This document shows, one piece after another, positions 36,846 through 45,313 of a stretch of DNA of 64,000 bases. The notes under the pieces were generated by a model. It worked only from the letters and a program-made list of their open reading frames with translations. It was not told where the DNA came from and did no database searches. A program made the translations under genes and the position numbers. Position 1 is the first letter of the stretch. Each line of letters starts with the position of its first letter. The DNA comes from Roseomonas sp. (GTDB lineage: Bacteria > Pseudomonadota > Alphaproteobacteria > Acetobacterales > Acetobacteraceae). The stretch covers positions 157,484-221,483 of the forward strand of contig JADCFQ010000012.1 of NCBI GenBank assembly GCA_020249435.1, written 5' to 3'.

Positions 36846-38597
36846 CTATGCATCATCCATTGGCAGCCCGGCCTTGCCCAACCCGGCAACAAGGGCATCA
36901 ACGGCCGACGCTCGCTTGATCGAAACAGAATAGTAGATGCGCGTGCTTTTTTGTGTCTCCTTTGGGCTGAGCGCCAAAAGGCGGCTTACTGCGGCATTGC
37001 CCTCTTCAATCCGATCAAGCAAACCCAAGCAGGCCGCGCGTATCCGCCAGGCAGGCAAATAATCGGGCTTTTCAAGAAGGGTACGGTTGGCCCATTCCAG
37101 GCTTTCTTCGTATCTTCCGGCGGTAAAGGTCGCGAAGGCAGCGGCAGTCAGCTTGTTATAGGTCTGCGCATCGCGGGGGCTGAGCCGTTGTGCGCGCTCC
37201 AGATGGGCCAGTGCAACCTCACAATCCCCCTGATAGGCCCTGGCCATGCCACTATACGTCAGCGCATCAGATGAATTGGGGTTGATGGTCAAGGCACGAT
37301 CAATCAGCGCGATGCCTCCGCTTGTGTCGCCGCCAGCCAAAGTCATGATAATACCTGCCATCCAGAGCACTTCAGAATCATTTGGTTCAAGTTCTGCGGC
37401 GCGGCGCGCCATCATCGCAGCTTCAGTTACCGAAGGATCATCAGGCCTGACCCAGCCCTGTATTTTGCGAAAATTACGGCACCTTCCACCGAGCGCCAGG
37501 CAGCGAGCATTATCGGGATCAAGGCGCAAGGCCCGATCGGTCAGATCCTTCGCGATTTCGACATCATTTTGGGTCAGGCGATAGAAATGTCCTGTGGCGC
37601 GCAGGAACAGGTCATGGGCCACGATGCTTTGTGGTGGCTCACGGAAAACGCGCTCAACCTCCGCAAACAAAAGTCGCGGTTCAATGATCGCAGCAACGCC
37701 TTCGGTAACGCGATCCTGTAGTGCAAAGATATCGGCGACATCTCCCTCAAACTGGTTGGACCAGATTTGAGCACCATCCTCCGCCCTGATGAGACTGCCG
37801 GTAATGCGCATGCGCCCACCCGCGCGCCGTACCGTACCATTCAGCAAATAGCGCACCCCCAGTTCCTGCCCGATCTGGTGTGGCGGGATAGCGCGGTTCT
37901 TGTAGGTGAAGGACGAACCGCGCCCGATCACGAACAGAAATTGAATACGCGACAAGGCATTGATGATATCCTCAACAACCCCATCGGCGAAGAATTCCTG
38001 TTCCGGGTCTGTACTCAAATTGGCGAAGGGGAGAACCGCGATGGAGGGCTTTTCCGGCAGGCTCGGGTAGGCAGGCTTTCTATCATGTTCTTCTTCCAGG
38101 ACACGAAAGCAACGTACCCGCTGGGATATGCCCCTAACTTCCAAGGCTCCCAGGAATTCGAAACGACAATTCGTGCTTTCCCTAACGGCCTCATGAACTG
38201 AACCAGAAACAATGATATCGCCCGGCTTGGCCATATGCTGCAGTCTTGCCGCCACATTGAGCACGGAACCAAAGACCTTGCTTCCCTGCGTCACTACCTC
38301 ACCCATATGGAGGCCCATACGGAAAAGGATTTGCTGTTTGCCCGGCTCGGACGAATTGTCCTTCGACATGCTGTCCTGCGCCTGAAGCGCGGCCCGCAGC
38401 GCTGAAGGCGCCAGGGCGAAGCGTGCCAATAGGCCGTCACCGGCTGTGCTGAAGACTTCCCCATCTGCCGTGGAGATGATGTTACTCAGATTCGCCATGG
38501 AAGAGGCCACCCGGGCGAAGGCCTCCTCCTCATCCAGTTCCATCATCGCAGTGTAGCCCGCGACGTCAGCGGCAAAAATGACGGCTTCCTGACGCAT
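36846..38597 (-). CDS. Class III adenylate/guanylate cyclase with FlgO/TolB-like and TPR domains
   Basis: This 583-residue protein begins with a cyclase catalytic domain. The metal-binding Asp residues are in IFAADVAGYT (D11) and STAGDGLLARF (about D54), and the transition-state Asn/Arg pair is in VLNVAARLQHMAKPGDI. The linker region PSIAVLPFANLSTDPEQEFFADGVVEDI is the TolB/FlgO-like domain seen in many alphaproteobacterial cyclases. The rest is TPR repeats (ALRLDPDNARCLALG, ALTINPNSSDALTYSG, AQRLSPRDAQTYNKL). It lacks a membrane span, so it is cytoplasmic. It is divergent from the truncated TPR gene. Confidence 0.92.
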   Translation of the reverse strand: MRQEAVIFAADVAGYTAMMELDEEEAFARVASSMANLSNIISTADGEVFSTAGDGLLARFALAPSALRAALQAQDSMSKDNSSEPGKQQILFRMGLHMGEVVTQGSKVFGSVLNVAARLQHMAKPGDIIVSGSVHEAVRESTNCRFEFLGALEVRGISQRVRCFRVLEEEHDRKPAYPSLPEKPSIAVLPFANLSTDPEQEFFADGVVEDIINALSRIQFLFVIGRGSSFTYKNRAIPPHQIGQELGVRYLLNGTVRRAGGRMRITGSLIRAEDGAQIWSNQFEGDVADIFALQDRVTEGVAAIIEPRLLFAEVERVFREPPQSIVAHDLFLRATGHFYRLTQNDVEIAKDLTDRALRLDPDNARCLALGGRCRNFRKIQGWVRPDDPSVTEAAMMARRAAELEPNDSEVLWMAGIIMTLAGGDTSGGIALIDRALTINPNSSDALTYSGMARAYQGDCEVALAHLERAQRLSPRDAQTYNKLTAAAFATFTAGRYEESLEWANRTLLEKPDYLPAWRIRAACLGLLDRIEEGNAAVSRLLALSPKETQKSTRIYYSVSIKRASAVDALVAGLGKAGLPMDDA

Positions 38598-38923
38598 TCA
38601 ACCCCTTCCACGCACGTGATGCTCGTTGCGGAGAGAACCTTCGTGAAGCTTCGGCACTAGGACCGATCTTCTGGCTAACAGAACCGCATCAGCGGTCGAA
38701 CAGACGCTTTGATAAATATCGCGTGAACCGAATAAGCATGCAACCCTCCCCAAGGTCAAAGTCGCTTGGTGAAAAATCTCTCCCTCACCCAATATCACGG
38801 GCATGGTGCAGCGCAGTCGCTCGATCGCGTACATGTGGAAGTTCCTGCAACCATAGGGCGAAAGATCGATTCAATAAGGGCCTGCTGTATCAGCACTCCT
38901 TAGAACACGCCGAGGCTTAAGGT

Positions 38924-40315
38924 GTGTTCGCCGATGCTGCGGCCGAAGATGCAAGCTGTTCAATGGCCTATTGGGAAACGGCCCTGTCGGCCCTCAATAA
39001 TCTGTTCGACCGTCCGGCATCAGCGGATCGCGAACGTGCAGCCAAAGCCCTGTCCCAAGCGCCGTTAGCGCCGTCACCCTGGAATGCGTGGCTTGACGCT
39101 TTACAACCCCTCACCGCGCCAGATCCGATCAATTGGCAAGCGAGTCTTGAGCAGTTTTCTGCGCGGATGGAAGAAATTGCCAAGACCGATCCGCAGAATG
39201 ACGAGGCGCAGGTCTTTTTCGCCCTATCCTTGCTGATGGCTGCCCCTGCCGAGGACCGATTGGATACTGCCCATCGGCATGCCGCGGCCATTCTGGAGCC
39301 GATCTGGGCGCGGCAACCAGAACATCCAGGCGTGATGCATTATCTTATCCACGCCTATGATACGCCCGATCTGGCTGGGCAGGGCATTCAGGCGGCTAAC
39401 CGCTATGCCGAGGTAGCTTCGGCATCCGCGCATGCACTTCACATGCCGTCACATATTTACGCGCGCCTTGGCATGTGGGCGCCGGCGATTGCTTCCAATA
39501 TCCGCTCAGCCGAGGTCGCGCGATCAGCCAATTCCGTGAATGATGAGCTTCATGCGCGTGATTACCTTGTCTACGCCCTGCTGCAGAGTGGTCGGACGCA
39601 TGAAGCCCAAAGGGCCTGGGCCGCAGCGCTTCAGGTGGGCCCAAGAATGAATTCTGAGCATCTGGCCGGCCCCTTCGCGATGGCCGCCATGCCGGCCCGC
39701 CTTGCGCTTGAGCCTGGCGATTGGGCCAAGGCCGCCGCTTTGCCGGTGCCAGAAGCAGGCTTTCCGCAGGTTATGGCCATCACACTATTCGCTCGTGGCC
39801 TTGGCATGGTCCGCTCTGGTCAATCGGCGGAAGCCGCGCGTGAGGTGGCGGCGCTATCAACGCTGCGCGACGCCCTGCTGGCTCAGGGATCAGTGGGCTG
39901 GGCGCATCAGGTTGGTATCCAGCGCGACTCGATTGACGCTCTGATCATGGCGGCTGCGGGTGACACCAATGGCGCCTTGGCGCAACTCGAACGCACAGCA
40001 CAAAGTGAAGATGGCCTTGCCAAGAGTGTTGTCCAGCCGGGACCTCTCGCACCAGCGCGGGAGCTTTTGGGGGAGTTGCTCTTGTCACTCGGCCGCAGCG
40101 GCGAAGCTGAGGCTGCTTTTGAGGCAGTCTTGCGGAGCAACCCGAATCGTTTCCGAACTTTGGCGGGTGCTGCAGCCGCGGCACAGGCCGAAGGGCGCGC
40201 CGGCGTTGGTTTGGCGCGCTACCGGCTACTGATCAGGATGGCCGCTGAGGCAGACGCGCCGCGTCCGGAGCTTGCTGCTGCATATGCGGCATTGGAGGCG
40301 CTGCGTAAGCGATGA
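38924..40315 (+). CDS. TPR-repeat protein, N-terminally truncated (possible pseudogene)
   Basis: The ORF from GTG 38924 codes for 463 residues of helical repeats (HPGVMHYLIHAYDTPDLA, ALHMPSHIYARLGMW, GEAEAAFEAVLRSNPNRF). The family normally starts with a segment like RFNKGLLYQHSLEHAEA, and this very peptide is encoded just upstream in the same frame (38864-38917) but is followed by TAA at 38918. The N-terminus further up also appears frame-shifted. GAGG 8 bp before the GTG could still allow a shortened product. The function of the family is unknown to me. Confidence 0.72.
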   Translation: MFADAAAEDASCSMAYWETALSALNNLFDRPASADRERAAKALSQAPLAPSPWNAWLDALQPLTAPDPINWQASLEQFSARMEEIAKTDPQNDEAQVFFALSLLMAAPAEDRLDTAHRHAAAILEPIWARQPEHPGVMHYLIHAYDTPDLAGQGIQAANRYAEVASASAHALHMPSHIYARLGMWAPAIASNIRSAEVARSANSVNDELHARDYLVYALLQSGRTHEAQRAWAAALQVGPRMNSEHLAGPFAMAAMPARLALEPGDWAKAAALPVPEAGFPQVMAITLFARGLGMVRSGQSAEAAREVAALSTLRDALLAQGSVGWAHQVGIQRDSIDALIMAAAGDTNGALAQLERTAQSEDGLAKSVVQPGPLAPARELLGELLLSLGRSGEAEAAFEAVLRSNPNRFRTLAGAAAAAQAEGRAGVGLARYRLLIRMAAEADAPRPELAAAYAALEALRKR

Positions 40316-40403
40316 CAGCGCCTTCGCCGGCCATGTTCAAGGCAACCAAGCGGGGCGTGAACACAGACACGCCTGTGCTGCATTCCCAAACCCTGTGGCA
40401 CTG

Positions 40404-41048
40404 TCATGCCAGCACCACCGGCAAAAGCAGCAGAAAACCAAGGCTCATCAATACCATGCCGGAAAGGGCGCAGACCGGGCGATGATAACTGAAGGCCACA
40501 TGCCGCATGAAGGGATGCGCAAAAAGTACTGCGGTCAGCAGGCCAAAAAGCCAGGCCTGCGTCGCTACCAACAAAATCGCCCAGGGCACCGCATTGGTCT
40601 GCGCCAGGGGGCCGATGAATTGCGCGAAGCAATAGGCCGCTGTCACTGGGTTGGTCAGCGCAATGAAGAATCCTGTCCCAATTCCAACAATCCAGTTGTT
40701 CAGCATCTGCGGCTCGGAAAACCGAGACTGGTTCGAAAGACGCGGCGCACGAGCGCAGATGATACGAAAGGCAAGTGCCGTTAGTAAGGTGCCTGCCACC
40801 ACGCGCCCCACCATTTCCAACTCATGGGAACCCGCGAAGGCTTCCAGCAGCAGCGATGTCGCGCCAGCCACCAAGCCGGCGCCAAGTGCGATGCCAAGGC
40901 AAAAGGGCAAGGCACCACGAAACCCGCGCAGCGCGGCCATGGTGCCAATGGTCAACATATTCGGCCCCGGCGTGGCCAGGATGGCGAAATAGCCAAGGGC
41001 GAATTTCAGCAGCAGCGCGGACGAAAGGGTTGTTGCTTCAAGCATCAT
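40404..41048 (-). CDS. LysE/RhtB-family exporter
   Basis: This 214-residue membrane protein has about six spans. The LysE-type start FALGYFAILATPGPNMLTIGTMAALRGFRGALPFCLGIALGAG includes the conserved PGPN motif. These proteins export amino acids or related metabolites. It has no clear operon partner; the downstream side is convergent with the TPR gene, and remnants lie upstream. Confidence 0.92.
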   Translation of the reverse strand: MMLEATTLSSALLLKFALGYFAILATPGPNMLTIGTMAALRGFRGALPFCLGIALGAGLVAGATSLLLEAFAGSHELEMVGRVVAGTLLTALAFRIICARAPRLSNQSRFSEPQMLNNWIVGIGTGFFIALTNPVTAAYCFAQFIGPLAQTNAVPWAILLVATQAWLFGLLTAVLFAHPFMRHVAFSYHRPVCALSGMVLMSLGFLLLLPVVLA

Positions 41049-41123
41049 GACAGCCTCCGCATTGCATCCAAAGGCAGGTCGTGGATGGGCGGCGTGGTGA
41101 GGTGCGTTGCGGCTCTCATCGCA

Positions 41124-41425
41124 TCACCGCGCCAGGTTCAGGGCGAAAAACCCGGCTACCGTCGCCGCGGTTTGCGCGGCCATGGCGGGCCAGGGGCGGG
41201 CTGCCACCCGCTCAGCCATGCCGGGCGCGGGCAGCATCACTTCCTGCGCCGCGCCAAGCTGCGGAAAATCCCAGGCATAGCCGGCACTGGGCACTTCCTG
41301 ATGCTCCACCTCGGCGCCCGTCGCGCGCAGGCCTCCGCATAGGAAGGCACAAGCCTCGGCCGGGTTGGCGGCATTTCGAAGGGATCACAGAGGAAGAAAT
41401 GCACCAGGAAGACCGCCGTAATCAT
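41124..41425 (-). pseudogene. Dienelactone hydrolase C-terminal remnant with frameshift
   Basis: One frame starts FLVHFFLCDPFEMPP, which resembles the HF..DPF segment before the catalytic Asp of dienelactone hydrolases. It then continues in another frame as NPAEACAFLCGGLRATGAEVEHQEVP, SAGYAWDFPQ with the catalytic-His-type turn, and ends GFFALNLAR. The switch lies near 41375. The first half of the gene, with the nucleophile, is not present. It is a decayed gene tail. Confidence 0.58.
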
Positions 41426-41634
41426 GACGCGTGGACTTTAACCTTCCGCGCCGCTTCGGTGTTTCTTGTGGCGCTGGCCAGCAATGCGCCTTCAAGCGTA
41501 GAACGCTTCCGGGTCACCGCGCGGGCGATTTTGACGGCGAGGAGGAGCCAGAAGGCCATCCCCAGCGCAAAGATCGCCAAGACCGCCACCAGCAGCACCT
41601 GGCCCAGCAGTGGAGAGGTGATTTCGGAATACAT
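41422..41634 (-). CDS. Small single-span membrane protein (70 aa), hypothetical
   Basis: The ORF has a 5' AGGGGGA and one hydrophobic helix (LLGQVLLVAVLAIFALGMAFWLLLAVKI), followed by a basic tail (RKRSTLEGALL...). I do not recognise it. It overlaps by 4 bp the start of the dienelactone hydrolase remnant, so it may itself be part of the decayed region. It is divergent from the Crp/Fnr gene. Confidence 0.4.
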   Translation of the reverse strand: MYSEITSPLLGQVLLVAVLAIFALGMAFWLLLAVKIARAVTRKRSTLEGALLASATRNTEAARKVKVHAS

Positions 41635-41786
41635 GATGAGATCCCCCTTGGTTGCCCCGGGCTTCGGCCCGCAGGGAGATATTCAGCACGGCCCGCTGAT
41701 ATGATCTGTGACGTTTGGTACAAAGCGGGCTAATTGTTTTCTGCCCGGCAGATCAGGCCGCCCTAAACCGAGTCCGGAAGGCAAAA

Positions 41787-42437
41787 ATGGTTCCTGAAAT
41801 CCTGCGATCGCTCTCACCCGCCATTCGTGAAAAGGTACTTTCCGCTTGTGTCCCACTTTCCTTTGGTCCCGGGAAAACCGTTATCGAGGAAAACGCGCTT
41901 GATCAGGATCTCTATTTTTTGCAGCAGGGTCAGCTGCTTGTCCGCGCCTTGGCGGCAAATGGGGTGGAGGTTGCCTTTCGTGTCATGGAAGCGGGAGATT
42001 GTTTTGGGGAATTCGCCGCCATTGATGGATTGCCCCGTTCGGCAAGCGTGGAAACCATTACGCAGGTCTCTCTTGCGCGCCTCCCGCGTGAACGCTTTCT
42101 TGGCTTGATGCACAGCGAGCCAGATTTCGCCATGGCCATTGCTGAGATGATCACCAGGCGGGCGCGCGCCTTGTCCGCGCAGCTTTATGAAATGGCAACG
42201 CTGAAACTTGGTGACAGGCTGCGGCTGGAATTGCGACGGCTTTCCCTTGCGCAGGGCTTCGTATCAGGCGAGGCACTCATTCACCCTGCGCCAACCCATC
42301 AGGCCTTGGCAGCACGCTTGGCGACAACCAGGGAATCAGTTTCACGCGAATTGTCTCGGCTGGCGCAGACTGGGATCATCACGTGCAGTCGGCAGCGTAT
42401 CATCATTGCGGATCTCGCGCGCCTGACTGGGGGGTGA
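41787..42437 (+). CDS. Crp/Fnr-family transcriptional regulator
   Basis: This 216-residue regulator has an N-terminal cyclic-nucleotide-binding-type barrel (LDQDLYFLQQGQLLVRAL, GDCFGEFAAIDGLPRSASVETI) and a C-terminal winged helix (THQALAARLATTRESVSRELSRLAQTGIIT). No Cys cluster as in Fnr is seen, so cAMP or another small ligand is more likely; the cyclase encoded 3 kb away is a possible source. The ATG at 41787 has GGAAGG 6 bp upstream; the track start is 24 codons too early. Confidence 0.92.
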   Translation: MVPEILRSLSPAIREKVLSACVPLSFGPGKTVIEENALDQDLYFLQQGQLLVRALAANGVEVAFRVMEAGDCFGEFAAIDGLPRSASVETITQVSLARLPRERFLGLMHSEPDFAMAIAEMITRRARALSAQLYEMATLKLGDRLRLELRRLSLAQGFVSGEALIHPAPTHQALAARLATTRESVSRELSRLAQTGIITCSRQRIIIADLARLTGG

Positions 42438-42940
42438 CCGGTCCATATTCATCGCCACGGACGAGTAGTGTTGCGCCGAGGACGAGAACCGCATCACCCT
42501 AAAAAGGACTGCGCGTGTAGGCGTTGGGCGCGGGGCGGCAGGACTCAAGCGCTGCCATCGCCTTGCGAAGGGTTGGAAAATCTCAAGCTTTCAGCCCTGA
42601 GTTTCCTTTATTCTGTTGCCATGTTTTTCATGACCAGCAAATTGAGGAAAATCTGGAAATTCTCTTCGACGCATTCTTGGAAACTCAGCAGACAGCCAGG
42701 GCGGCTTATGCTTATTCGCCAAACCGCGCGGCGGTTCCGATAGAGCAAATCCCGTGCAGAAGGAAAATCTTAACGCGTGATGATGCTCGAAAAACAGAGA
42801 TGTGGAGCGGGTTGCGTGAACCGGTGCGGCCGCAACACGCTCTGGAACCAACGCTACTCCAGTAATGTCACTTGGCTGGAAAACGCCCTGTCGCCGCCCC
42901 GTCGTGTAAGGACGGAGCGGATTGGAAGGTATTGCGCTTT
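42438..42940. other. Intergenic stretch without recognisable gene
   Basis: These 503 bp lie between the regulator and the convergent LLM monooxygenase. ORFs of 113 and 117 codons are present on the two strands, but neither has family-like sequence, a good ribosome-binding site or matching codon bias. One frame has a helix-like piece (HDQQIEENLEILFDAFLETQQ) that could be a decayed fragment. Confidence 0.5.
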
Positions 42941-44113
42941 TCACTCAGCTGCGGCTCGGGCGGCCTTTTCGGAATCATAGATGGCCTGCGCCGTCTCAAC
43001 GGCCTTTGCATGCACAACCGCGAGGTCCGGGCGCATCTTCTGGGCACGGATCGCAGCTTGCATTGTCGAGTGATGCTGCCCCTGGAAATGCGGAAAGACT
43101 TCGCGCGCGATCAGCTCATAGGATTTCTTCGTCGCCTCGAAATTTGCCCAATTATGCGCCAGTGTCAGATAGGCGCCAAAGCCGCCATTCGACTGCTTCC
43201 ACAACCGCTCAATCTGGGCGCGGCACATTTCAGGCGTGCCGATGGCGCCGAAGCCGCTGTCATTGATGAAATCGATCATCTCCTTTGCGTTTTGACCCGG
43301 CATTGACATCTGTGGGAAGGCGGCGATTTCCTGGAAATAGTGGAACCAGTGCTCAATCCCGTATTCCACGTCCCGTTTGGCTTGTTCCATCGTTTCGGCG
43401 ATGTGGCACAGGCCAACAAGTCGCCACTTGCTGCGATCTGCCACATGGCCGTGGTGCTTCGCCTCGGCCTCCACCACGTCCCAATGCAGGGCCAAGGCGT
43501 CGAAGCCGGCCGCCGTCGTGGCGCCGATCGAAATCATTCCGGTTCCGTACCGGCCTGCCAGCTTTGCCCCAGTGGGGGAGGCGACAGCGGCGGTTGCGAT
43601 GTCGAAGTTGGAATAGGGTCGTAGATGCAGGCGCGCATCCTGCAAGGTCCAACGCTCATTCTGAAAATTCACTGGATCATCGCTTCGGATCAGGCGGGTC
43701 ATAATGTCCAGCCCCTCCGCCAAAAGGCGGCGCGTGTGTTCCTGCGTCAAGCCCACCATGGCAGCATCCGTGGGTAGCGACCCGGGGCCAACGCCCAGCA
43801 TCACCCGCCCACGCGTCAGGTGATCGAGCTGCACGATGCGTTCTGCCACCCAAAGCGGGTTGTGGTAGCTGACAGATACCACGCCAGTGCCAAGCTTGAC
43901 GTGCCGCGTGCGCTGAGACGCGGTCGCGATCATCAACATCGGGTCTGCCGAGATTTCGGAGCCCGCCGAATGATGTTCGCCGAACCAGACCTCATCATAA
44001 TCGCAGCGATCGAGCCACTGGACCAATTCCAGATCCTGTTCCAGCGCTAAAGTGGGGTTAATCCCCGGCTTGTGGAATGGCGCAAGGAAGATGCCGAAGC
44101 GCATCCTATTCAT
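42941..44113 (-). CDS. LLM-class flavin-dependent monooxygenase
   Basis: This 390-residue bacterial-luciferase-like protein has the start MRFGIFLAPFHKPGINP, the YDEVWFGEHHSAG motif near residue 43 and GRVMLGVGPGSLPTDAAMVG near 105. The sequence resembles limonene/alkane-type monooxygenases that use FMNH2 from a separate reductase. No reductase gene is near. The start at 44113 follows GGGAGAG; MRFG at 44104 is an alternative. It is divergent from the PEP mutase-family gene. Confidence 0.92.
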   Translation of the reverse strand: MNRMRFGIFLAPFHKPGINPTLALEQDLELVQWLDRCDYDEVWFGEHHSAGSEISADPMLMIATASQRTRHVKLGTGVVSVSYHNPLWVAERIVQLDHLTRGRVMLGVGPGSLPTDAAMVGLTQEHTRRLLAEGLDIMTRLIRSDDPVNFQNERWTLQDARLHLRPYSNFDIATAAVASPTGAKLAGRYGTGMISIGATTAAGFDALALHWDVVEAEAKHHGHVADRSKWRLVGLCHIAETMEQAKRDVEYGIEHWFHYFQEIAAFPQMSMPGQNAKEMIDFINDSGFGAIGTPEMCRAQIERLWKQSNGGFGAYLTLAHNWANFEATKKSYELIAREVFPHFQGQHHSTMQAAIRAQKMRPDLAVVHAKAVETAQAIYDSEKAARAAAE

Positions 44114-44430
44114 AACTTGTCTCTCCCTCTTTCCTACGACAATCCTTGAATGGACTGCCGTTTGACGAGAGGCTCGCCTGACGTGGACCCAGAATCAAGC
44201 ATTTTCGTCGGGGGCAGAGCCTGTCATCACGCGTCAGGCGATTATTGGCTGGCGCGGTGGCGCGCGGCGTGGAATGCAGCAGGGGCAGCTCGCCATTCAG
44301 CATCATGCGCAACCCCGCTGCGCTACAGGGTTCGACGCTTAATCGCACGCAGCGCAGCAAGGCGCGGGCCTTGGTGGCGCGCGCGATTCGATCTAGCGTG
44401 GCGCATCATCACCCTGATCGAGGAAACATC
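44114..44430. other. Divergent intergenic region (LLM monooxygenase / PEP mutase family)
   Basis: This 317-bp region separates two divergent genes and should hold both promoters. No convincing operator, RNA or ORF is seen. The tracks running through it are upstream extensions of the lyase ORF and antisense frames. Confidence 0.5.
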
Positions 44431-45288
44431 ATGACCCCGCCTGAGAGAATGCGTGCCCTGCTCGCCAAGCCTGATTTCGTTGTCATGCCCGCCGTATGGG
44501 ATGGGCTTTCCGCCAAGATGGCTGCGGGCGCCGGGTTTGAAACCGCGTTTCTGTCCGGTTCCTGCGTGGCGGCAAGCCGCCTGGGTGGGCCGGATCTGGA
44601 TTTGATTTCCTTTGCCGAGATGTTTGACAGTTTCAACATGGTGCGTGGTGCCGCGCCGAATACGCTGGTGCTCGCCGATGGTGATCATGGATATGGCAAT
44701 GCGATGAATGTCCAGCGCACCGTACGCGCTTATGGTCGCGCCGGGGCCGCCGCCATCCTGATTGAAGACAAGATCACGCCGCGCGCCTTGACCGCTGCGG
44801 GCAAGCCCTGCCTGCCACGCGAAGAAGCGCGCATGAAAATCCGCGCCGCTGTTGAAGCGGCCAGGGAATCGGGCATTCTCATTCTGGCGCGCACGGATTG
44901 CCGCCCGACCGCCGGCATTGATGAGGCCGTGGCGCGGATTGAAATGTTTGTCGAAGAAGGCGCGGATATCCTGTTTCTGGATAGCCCCGCAGATAATGCC
45001 GAAATCCATCGCGCGATTGCTGCGGCCAAGGGCCGGCCTTCCTTTGTGGTGCTCTCCCCCGGTGGGGCGCGCGCCACACCAACCCAGGCGGAAGCCAAGG
45101 CGCTTGGCTTCAAGATCGGCACTTTCCCAACCGGCATGCTGTCTCCAGCAGCGGCGGGCATGAAGGCTGGCCTGGCCGCGCTGCAAGCCGGGCTTTCGGA
45201 AGCGGCCAGCGCCATGCCTTCGGCGGAATTGCGCGATACGCTTGGCTATGGCGATTACGACGCCAAGGCCAAGGCTTTCATTGTCTGA
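44431..45288 (+). CDS. Isocitrate lyase/PEP mutase superfamily protein
   Basis: This 285-residue TIM-barrel lyase has the metal-binding LADGDHGYGNAMNV, LIEDKITPR and ILARTDCRP typical of the family. The active-site loop is GKPCLPREE instead of the KxCGH of methylisocitrate or isocitrate lyases, so it is more like oxaloacetate decarboxylase or carboxy-PEP-mutase relatives. The ATG at 44431 has GAGGAAA 4 bp upstream; the track start is 62 codons too early. It is convergent with the amidase gene that ends the CoA operon. Confidence 0.9.
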   Translation: MTPPERMRALLAKPDFVVMPAVWDGLSAKMAAGAGFETAFLSGSCVAASRLGGPDLDLISFAEMFDSFNMVRGAAPNTLVLADGDHGYGNAMNVQRTVRAYGRAGAAAILIEDKITPRALTAAGKPCLPREEARMKIRAAVEAARESGILILARTDCRPTAGIDEAVARIEMFVEEGADILFLDSPADNAEIHRAIAAAKGRPSFVVLSPGGARATPTQAEAKALGFKIGTFPTGMLSPAAAGMKAGLAALQAGLSEAASAMPSAELRDTLGYGDYDAKAKAFIV

Positions 45289-45313
45289 TTGATACCGTGT
45301 CGGTCGGGTGAAA

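Noticed and set aside
42524-42865. 113-codon ORF in the gap after the Crp/Fnr gene
   Set aside because: No ribosome-binding site, no family-like motif, and an equally long ORF lies on the other strand.
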